From positions 2,798,944 through 2,862,943 of the forward strand of contig CM025849.1 of NCBI GenBank assembly GCA_003952965.2: a stretch of DNA of 64,000 bases. The letters run 5' to 3'. The stretch's first letter is position 1; each line of letters opens with the position of its first letter. Source of the DNA: Morella rubra. Its lineage: Eukaryota; Streptophyta; Magnoliopsida; Fagales; Myricaceae. Shown here in pieces: positions 55,838-64,000 of the stretch. The notes beneath the pieces were generated by a model that did not search any database, had not been told where the DNA came from, and saw only the letters and a program-made list of their open reading frames with translations. A program made the translations under genes and the position numbers.

Positions 55838-58800
55838 ATGGCTCCACTGAATTCTACCAAGCTCGATGAGGATCAGGTCCGTCCAGTTTCTCAGTTTCAT
55901 GCTATGTTCTGGAATTCAATTCATTTCCATGCTCTGTTTGGTTCCTGAGAGAACAGAGGATAAGGATGATAAAAGAACCTGAAAGTAGGACTTTTAGTTT
56001 TCTGTCTAGAGGGAGAAGAAAAAAAAAATATGAAGCGTTTAAAAGATTTCGGTGATGTTTGGGAACCGGAAAATTTCCAGGTATTTGGAGAAAATTTTCT
56101 GCTTTCCCAATATTTTGCACCCTAACGTGTTAGCTGTGGAAAGGAAGATTGATTTGTGCTACCTTTTTTTGGTTTGTTATTGATTTATTTTACTTCCTCA
56201 CTCGGCACTCTTTATAGGCAAAATCCAGAGCATCAGCGTTCTATATCCTTTGCTGTATAATTGCTGGAGGACACTCCAAGTGTCAAGCAATTTCACGCTG
56301 ATTAGTGGGTTACGACATGATTAATATCAGTCGGAAACTGCATGATATTCTCACGGCATTCAATGTCATTTTTTTTTGTTACGTACTTTATTTTTATTGT
56401 TATTCATCAAAAATATTTTTTATTTTTTTTTATTCTAAATATTCGAGAGCAAGACAAAAATAAGATTAGTTGATGGAACGAGAGGAGTATGTCTGGAGAT
56501 CAAGTAGTGCGGAATCCTTTTTTATCTTTCTAACGCATGATACTTACTACAAGTCTTTTTTTTCTAAGATACTTACTACAAGTCATTTGAACGTTTCACT
56601 TTTTTTGATAAGTCACTTTGAACGTTTCACTTAGTTTTTATTTCCCTGTTTTCACAGCTTTTGGTCGAAGAGAAGTCGTTTGCAAGAATTTTGACGTTGA
56701 ACAGACCTAGGCAATTGAATGCCCTTTCATTTCAGATGGTATATCTTTTCTTTAATTATCCCTATGTATACTACCATGCTCTAGCTCTAAAATGTGTAAT
56801 TTGTTCCTCAAAGCATTTTTTCAAGTCTTATGGATTTAAATGGAGGATTTTTTAGAGATGTGTGCTTTCTTGTTGTGCATATGCCTAATTTGGTGTGTGC
56901 TATGACCTGTTCAGTTCTCAACCTCTCTGAGTACTAATTGGGTTCTTGGATCCAGGTTATGATAAAACGTGAAGCTTTTCTTGGACGACTGACCTATGAC
57001 TTTAGCTGTTTTCTCGAGTCACCTTATGGATTATTCTTGGTGGATCATTATTAAATGTCAAAGAATAAACAGTTGCATATGCGAATTTAAATATTCCACT
57101 TGACTTTTATGTTTTATTTCTTTTCTATTTTCTCCTGAGCATCTTAAATGGTCGCAGTGCATTTGGTTTACATTTATGAACTCTAGGTATCACTTCTGTC
57201 CAGGAAATTTCATGTAAATGATCATGCAAAAATTTGTTCTTGGAGTGGCATTAATTCGTGCATATTTTTCTGCAGGAAAAAGCAACTGGCATTAGTCATT
57301 AGATTGCTTCTCTTTAGTGTACTTTCCACCATTTCCTGTGAGATTGTCTTGTGTACCAACCTTAATTTGCACCCATAATAATTCTATTTGATTCAATCTC
57401 AGCTGTGTCGTAGTTGCAATTGTCACTTTATTTTCTGTATTGGGCTAAAATTTGTTCACTTAGGCCGATTTTATCCTATGCAGTAGGTTTAAAAGTCAAG
57501 CTTTGGAAATTTTGTAAGATGACCTTTATCTCAACGCATGGTTGTCATGTTGCAAGCCAAAAGCTACAAAATTGGTGGGGTTTATAAGGTTTGGTTGACA
57601 CATGAGACAATATATTCATTATTGAATATCTTTTTTTTTTTTTATAAGTATTCATTATTGAATATCTATGCAAGCTTTGCTTTCAGTATCCAGTACTTGA
57701 GTTAATAATTGGTGAACTCACTATCTGCAGCCTATAATACTATTGCTGTTGCCTTGTGTCAAATTGTTAGACTTGTTGATCCTTTGAATATAATTTCTGG
57801 AATATGGACACTTTGTTATTTCTTGTCTCTTTTGGGTGGACCAACCTTCTTCCATTTCTTATTCTTGTATTTTTATGTCAATCACTCTTGGACCTGGGGA
57901 GTTTTTGCCTTTTTGTTCCTGTTAGATGGTTTCTTGTATTACTGTCATGGGTCATGATATTCTGTTCTGTGTAAGCTAACTTTTAGACATGCCTATTTCA
58001 AATGCAGCAAGTTATGTGGATAAAGGTATTTTAAATGAAGTAACCAATTCACTGTAGCTTTAAATCTGGGACTAGCGTATACCAGTCTTACTCACCATTT
58101 TTCTTTTTAATTCTAGATTTCTCGGCTGTTGGAACTTTTCCTTGCCAATGAGAGGGATCCTAATGTTAAGTTGGTAATCGTCAAGGTACTCTCCTTTTAC
58201 CATAAAGTCTCTGATTCCTAGCTTCAAATTGCAGAAGAAATAAACCAGAAAGAAATTCAGTTTCATGTTGGAGGATGTGAGTCCAGAAATTCAAATGATG
58301 CCTTTAATTTTATGTCTCACCCATTTTACTCTATATAACTATATCAAACGTGCAACCTATTATATAACTAATGCTTATCATAAGTTAAATGTTGGACATG
58401 CAACTTATTGTTTCAGCTTCAAGGTAAATGCAATCTTTGTGACTTGCATATAATGCATGGTCAAATTTTTTTAGGGAAAGGGCAGAGCATTTTGTGCTGG
58501 TGGTGATGTTGCAGCTGTGGTTCACTTAGTTAACGAAGGTATTGGCTCTTTTCATTGCTTAATGGACAACTCTCACTGATCCAAAGGTCTAGAATATTGA
58601 TGAGCTACAACCTCTGATAAGGCTCAACCTTGTTTGATATGGAAGCTTCTCCTTCTTCTAGCTGTAATACACCTTTAATGTTATTATACCTTTCTGGTTA
58701 TGTGGAGTCTTTCAGTCTCATGTTCTTAAGAAGATGCTTGATTTGAGTGAATGTCAAGAATTTTTTTTGCAAGACTATGGGACAACTAACGCAAAAGAAT

Positions 58801-61800
58801 GTAAGGTTTTGTTGTTTTCCTTATGTCTACGTATTAGGTAACTGGAGGCTAGGTGCAAAATTTTTCTCGAAGGAGTTCATTTTAAATTACATCATGGCAA
58901 CATATCGTAAAAACCAGGTGACCCACTTTGCTACGAAGTGCAAAATTTCATGTATATTTTATAGTGAATTTTTAGAGCAGAGGCATTCTTGGTCAAATTT
59001 GTTTTTGCATCATCATCTGCGTGGATGTATGCATTCTCACCCATAGCATACAAACAATGTTAAAGGTTTCAATTCTAAATGGGATTGTCATGGGAGGTGG
59101 GGCTGGAGCTTCAATACATGGTAGATTCCGGGTCGCAACAGAGAATTCGGTATTTGTCTCTCTTTCTCTTGTTCAAAGTTACCTAGAATTCTACTTTCAC
59201 CTTGTAAGGTAAATATAATTACAAATTGCACGTTTTCCAGAGAGATTTTAGTCTGTCATTATGTCTTTTCATTTTACATTGCATTACATGGATGATGGTC
59301 AGTTCTGAATCCCCCAAATTATGAATTTCTATTTGTTTGTTTATCACATGTTTTTTTCACTTTCCACTACTGGTTGATAAACACCCCCCTCCCCCCGTCC
59401 TGGCTTTTGTGATCTGGTTGTTGCATTTTTTGAATCATTTGTGGCTAGATTATAAGAAGTAAGCTATCCGTTCACTACCAGCACTTGTGTGTGGAACTCC
59501 ATAAAGAGGATCCCCAATTTGGTTGTAGGTAGCTGCTCTTTGTCCTGCATATTCTTAATTTTCGCATCCAGATAAAACTCCAGGCATCTAGAACTAACCA
59601 TTCTCTCCTAAAACCATGTGGGAAAAGTTGCCAGTTAATGCTCATGTACAGTTGGCGAGTAATGGAGCTAATTTACAGATGACCCTCATGTTAGGAGGCA
59701 ATCCAGTTTCTTAGGGTATCAAATGACACCTTAAGACTCTTATTTATGTGTATAGAAAACCTCTGGGTGGCCTTACCTCTGCTTTCCCCACGTGCGTAAG
59801 CACTGTTCTATGTTTTGGAATTTGCTCATGTTGTGAAGTAGAATTCACCGTTGAGGACACAAAAAAATCTTGTGCCATCTCCAAATGAAAGAATTCAATT
59901 CTCTTTTAGATGCCTGTAGAGGCATTTACTTGTAGGAAAAGGCTTGTAAATGAAGTAGCCTTTATATTTTCTTGTTGCAGCTGAAGATTTTAAATGTATT
60001 TGCAATCAGGGTGTTCAAACTCGGTCTGCTCCAAAATAAAATTCAGTCTGCTCAACAATGAGCCCAATTGATTAATTTAACAATTAGAGACTCATATAGA
60101 GGAAAATGAACCTTTTCTTAATTTCTTGAAGGTGGGTGTGATGTTGGCAAGTAAATGCTGTGTAAAAGTTTGAGGAGAATAGATACCATTTATGGTCTGT
60201 GTTCTTATGGTGCTCTTTTCTAGAATGTGGCAATGTGCGAATTCAAATAAACAACAGTTTACTGGAATCTAGTAAATGCTGATATTCAGCTTCCTCCCTC
60301 CCTGTTGTCATGTTAAACAGGCGTTCTGTATGTCTTAAACCTATTCCATCACCTTCTACCTCGTATTTGTGAGGGAGAGAAGTATTTATTACATGAGCAA
60401 TCTCTGTCACTTTTGGACATGCTTGATGAACAAGTTAAGTGAGTTGGATTGGTTAATTCTAAGAAAGAAGTAAGAATTGTTTGATGTATTTGAATATGTT
60501 TCTAACTTTAGAAGTACAAGATATGAATGGCTTTTGCTAATTGTCCAAGCACCCAATAGCTTTTTCTCTTACCATAAACAATTCGGAGGGTGAGATTGCA
60601 CCTTTAATCTGGTATTGATAAAGGAGTTGAATTTAGTTATCAAAGAGAGGATTTGAATTGCTTTCTCCTCGTTCTTTTAGGTGCATTGATTTAGGCTTAG
60701 TAGCTCTAGGGTTCACAACTAACATGTAATCTGATATTGACTTGTTACTTGTTGCAGCTTTTTGCGATGCCAGAAACAGCTTTGGGACTCTTCCCAGATG
60801 TTGGTGCCTCTTATTTCTTGTCAAGACTCCCTGGATTCTTTGGTAATGCCACTTATGTCCTACATCTATCTAATTAATGTATTTTTTTCTAATTATCTAA
60901 TTAATGTATACTCTTCCAAAAGGAAGGCAAAGTTCAATTTCATTAATAGTTTGGAGGACTTTGGTTAGTAGTTTTCTTCTACAGATCTTCTCTTGAGTAA
61001 TTCAATTCGGATGTTAGGTTTATATGTGGTATATGAATATTGATATTATCGTAAACTAGTGGTCTTGGTGTGAAAATTACATCTTTGTGGCATGGGACAG
61101 AAGTGAATGAGTGAGGTTGACAGTGGACTGTTCAAGGTTCACTAGTGGAATGTTACGTGAGTTTCCAACAATTTAATAAAAAAATTAACTAACAGGTGGC
61201 CATTATTTAAGGAGAGTTGATGTTGTTTTCTGGGATGAACATGGTTTGAACACCATTTCCCAAGATCTTTCCCATGATGTATTTTAAACTCCCAGCAATA
61301 TTCTGTTTGAATGTTGTTTCAAACTGACTAGCTTCACAACCCCCCCCCCCCTTCTCCCTGGCGGGGTCTGATAATTTTGCTTATTTAGGGCGTTTCGTCT
61401 ACAAGTAAGACACTATTGGTGTTAGGAATATATAATTCAAGTATTATTGAGTTAGTATTACGATCTATGGCTTTCTCAAAGAAAATTTGTTCTTCTCAGT
61501 GTATCTTTTGGTGGATTTCTATGGAGTGAAACTTCTTGTTCTTGTTCTTTTTCTTTTTTCTCTGAAGTGGTGCTTGTGTTTCCTCTTGATCTCCATTGTT
61601 CTGAAATTAGAGGCGCATAAGCTGTCACTTGGGAGATTCATTGGGGTTAAAAATTTTTGATTGTAGGGATCATGCTATCAATTCCTATGCAAAAGAGAAA
61701 AGAATGGGAAAAATGGGATCTTATTAAGATGTAAAGTGAACTTGGGTTGAACAGACCATCATCGTCAATGGTTCAGCCCATGATGCTCATGATCTTCTAG

Positions 61801-64000
61801 AAAGTTGAAATGCTCTTGACTTCCAATTTGGATGAACTCCAGACAACTAATCTGGGAATTTCTTGTTTGATGGAGATATTCTTCTAAGATAATCAGTGGA
61901 TAGTTCATTGAAGAAAAAAGGAAGGAAAAAAGAGAGGAAGTGGAAATTTTATATTTTCACAGGAGCAGATAAAATATCTTCGACCTCGAGAAGCACTCTA
62001 ACTCTCTGTTCTTTTTGTCCTTCTTTTCCCCTTCCCTTCTGCTTCCCAAGTATTCTCTATTTGATTATGTTACTTTCATTTTGTTTTGATTGTTGTAGCT
62101 ACTGTCATAAAAGCTATGTATTTGATCTCATCTAAAGTTGAAGATTAATTACATTTCTTGATCTAAACTTGAATATTAATTACATTTCCAAATCTTTGGC
62201 AGGAGAATATGTTGGTCTTACCGGCACTAGGTTGGATGGGGCTGAAATGCTTGCATGTGGCCTTGCAACTCACTTTGTCCCATCTGTGGTAGTACTTCAT
62301 CTTACTATAATACGGTGATCTTAGACATAGTGCTGAAGGAAAAATTTAACCTTTTTGGTTAAGGAATAATGGTAGTTTCTTACCCCCCCCCCCCCCCCCC
62401 CAAAAAAAAAAAAAAAAAGGTAGTTGCAAACAGTAACATGCATCAGCGCGGTTTTGCTGCCATGTAGCGACTTTACATGCTAATTATGATCGATTGTGGT
62501 TTTCTCTGGACTAAGTTTCCCATGTAAACTTTGACTTTCTCTTTCCCTCTGTTTTGGTAAGTAAACTTTCACACATTTATATGTATCACACTTCTAGGCA
62601 TAAAGCGCCTATCCTTTTTCATTGGGAATTTGTTGGTAAGAATATTGTAGTAGTGACAGAGTCAATGGAAAACAAATTTTCCAATGAGCTCAAACTTAAA
62701 TGGCGCCCTCGCTTTTGTATTCTAAGGCGGAGATCAAAATTCACCAATTCAAGAACCATTGCATGCATGTGTTACTTGCTAATAAAAGAAAAAAGTAAAA
62801 ACAAAAATCCTTTCTCTGACCCTCTCTCTCCTCTTTATTGTTTCTCAACATTTAACTTCGATTCAAAAGTGACAGGTAGGTTAATAGTCGGTGGCATTCC
62901 CTTGCTCCAGATCCTCTCTGTTATTCCTTCCATTTCATTTCATTCCAGGAAAAGAGATCGTAGGGTAACCCTTCTCTATTTTTGGGTTTCCTGCCTTGTC
63001 TTTTCACTTTTCTGATTCGTTTTTTGCATTCGGGATAGAATGTGATTTCATCTTAGTTTCAGTTGAAAAATTGACACAATTATACTGGAAGGAGTAACTG
63101 TAGAGTAGGAGAAAACAGATGCTCTTTTCTTACCTTAAAATACAGAAGGATAATTTTGTCCAAGAAACAGGGTGATTTTATAAGAGACTTGTTATATGTG
63201 TGCGTGCCTGTAAACAACATCCTTGCCCTTTATGTGATCTCAATTTTTCAGATATTTGCTTCTGTTAGCTGTGGCTCGCAGCCTTCAAATTTAGATATCA
63301 GTAAAACTCATTTTGAGAAGCCCAATCCATTTTTCATTTGATGGATTTTGAAGTTACGCCTGCAGTCATTCATGTGAACAAAATAGTGTTATATTTCCTG
63401 GAAAGTGAAATTAAATTATGGGAAAATATTTCGTATCTGCTGAAAGTGGACTGCATAGAATTATGAAATCGGTAATGATTTCTGTTGTTGCTATTTGGTA
63501 ACTATCCTTTAGAATCTTTTGTTGAGCGGGGAAATAACATGAAATGCTATATACTTGTCTTACCTCTCTGTTTCTTTGCTCTAGGTTAACAAAGGTTTTA
63601 TCTTTTAATTTGGACGCTTAAGCTACTTGAATGTGTTTCATGTGTTTTTAACTATTGGACAGAGACTGTCCCTGTTGGAGGAAGCACTCTGCAAGTTAGA
63701 TTCAACTGATCCAGCTCTCATCTCCGCAATTATTGATGAATACTCACATCAACCTTCTTTGAAGGAGCAAAGTGCATATCACAGGTTATTTTTGTATTTG
63801 TAATGATAATTGTGTATTCTTTTAGTTCTAATCAAAAGGCTCTACACTTTGCATTTGTTGGCATGTAGGCCAAGGATTTGTTCTTGTAGAGGCAGGCTCC
63901 CTTTCTTCGTTCTAAATGATAACCCAGCCAGTTAGGTTAAGTTGAGATGATTAGAGCAATTTTTTATTTGTCTTACACTTAAATTGTTATATTCGGAATT
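55838..64000 (+). CDS. 3-hydroxyisobutyryl-CoA hydrolase, CHY1-like, 3' end outside window
   Basis: Enoyl-CoA hydratase/isomerase superfamily hydrolase; releases 3-hydroxyisobutyrate from its CoA ester in valine breakdown and related acyl-CoA pathways. Exons: 55838-55876, 56658-56738, 58117-58185, 58475-58538, 58838-58917, 59066-59149, 60758-60842, 62203-62288, 63663-63784; phases agree and about 240 residues are covered before the edge. The start [13 protein letters not shown] has no obvious N-terminal transit peptide. Motifs: [11 protein letters not shown]; the oxyanion-hole loops [11 protein letters not shown] and [14 protein letters not shown]; and [14 protein letters not shown], holding the family's acidic catalytic residues. 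CHY1 proper has a C-terminal PTS1; that end is not in the window, so the compartment is undecided. Introns 1, 2 and 7 contain four T-tract micro-insertions with target duplications. The open stretch 62554-63015 lies in intron 8 and is not coding. Confidence 0.95.
56539..56584 (-). mobile_element. micro-insertion with 17-bp target duplication (CHY1 intron 1)
   Basis: GATACTTACTACAAGTC occurs at 56539-56555 and again, identical, at 56568-56584. Between the copies is T8 followed by CTAA (56556-56567). On the minus strand this reads TTAG plus an A-tail inside a target duplication, the shape of a retroposon truncated to almost nothing. Confidence 0.7.
56580..56632 (-). mobile_element. micro-insertion with about 22-bp imperfect target duplication (CHY1 intron 1)
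   Basis: Copies AAGTCATTTGAACGTTTCAC(TT) at about 56580-56602 and AAGTCACTTTGAACGTTTCA(CTT) at about 56610-56632 differ by one inserted base. They flank a T-run followed by GAT (with the shared AAGT it reads T-run-GATAAGT). It sits directly after the insertion at 56539-56584. Confidence 0.65.
57613..57667 (-). mobile_element. micro-insertion with 19-bp target duplication (CHY1 intron 2)
   Basis: TATTCATTATTGAATATCT is present at 57613-57631 and identically at 57649-57667. Between the copies is T12 followed by ATAAG (57632-57648), i.e. CTTAT plus an A-tail on the minus strand. Confidence 0.75.
60867..60909 (-). mobile_element. micro-insertion with 16-bp target duplication (CHY1 intron 7)
   Basis: TATCTAATTAATGTAT occurs at 60867-60882 and identically at 60894-60909, flanking T6 plus CTAAT (60883-60893). 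The tail CTAA matches the one in the insertion at 56556-56567. Confidence 0.7.
62384..62418. repeat. C18-A17 homopolymer junction (CHY1 intron 8)
   Basis: A run of about 18 C is followed directly by about 17 A. Exact lengths are likely unreliable in any assembly. Other long C or G runs in this part of the window are at about 53606 (G), 59384-59396 (C with a T) and 61340-61350 (C). Confidence 0.85.

Noticed and set aside
62554..63015. 153-codon plus-strand frame
   Set aside because: Starts at a non-ATG codon, has no family motif and lies in intron 8 of the CHY1-like gene.

Overview
The window is nuclear DNA from a dicot plant, probably a woody rosid (the clade is inferred from gene style only). 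It is AT-rich with long intergenic spaces. It holds spliced genes with short exons and plant consensus splice sites, plant-only families (AHL, HIPP, type I MADS, GH9 endoglucanase), MITEs and microsatellites. It is not bacterial, viral or organellar.

Layout. 1-4391 (-): 5' part of an ABCC (MRP-type) transporter running off the left edge. 4.4-15.2 kb: gene-poor, with at least three MITE-like inverted-repeat elements. 15206-17839 (-): complete six-exon GH9 endo-1,4-beta-glucanase. 19425-19498 (+): tRNA-Val(CAC). 19933-31789 (-): complete DNA2-type replication helicase/nuclease, here resolved into 34 exons giving about 1412 residues. 35363-36190 (+): intronless AT-hook/PPC protein (AHL). 38446-39196 (-): heavy-metal-associated isoprenylated protein (HIPP) with an in-frame minisatellite. 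About 39.8-47.2 kb: a block of very different texture, without recognisable genes. 47202-47438 (+): an orphan exon-like ORF. 48862-49650 (-): AGL80-like type I MADS gene. 51670-55282 (-): bifunctional ureide-pathway protein TTL (OHCU decarboxylase plus HIU hydrolase). 55838 to beyond the right edge (+): CHY1-like 3-hydroxyisobutyryl-CoA hydrolase.

How the genes relate. Most neighbours are unrelated in function. The exception is TTL and the CHY1-like gene: both families have peroxisomal members, and their start codons are head-to-head only 555 bp apart. TTL carries an internal PTS2-type nonapeptide exactly at the start of its last exon.

Most notable observations: (1) four micro-insertions (T-tract plus CTAA or ATAAG-like ends, flanked by 16-23 bp duplications) in introns of the CHY1-like gene, which look like extremely truncated retroposons all in one orientation; (2) two well-supported GC-AG introns and a possible third in DNA2; (3) the divergent TTL/CHY1 pair; (4) the anomalous 7.4 kb block. 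I found no clear self-contained new system. Exon coordinates were read by eye from splice signals, reading phase and family knowledge, without transcript data.
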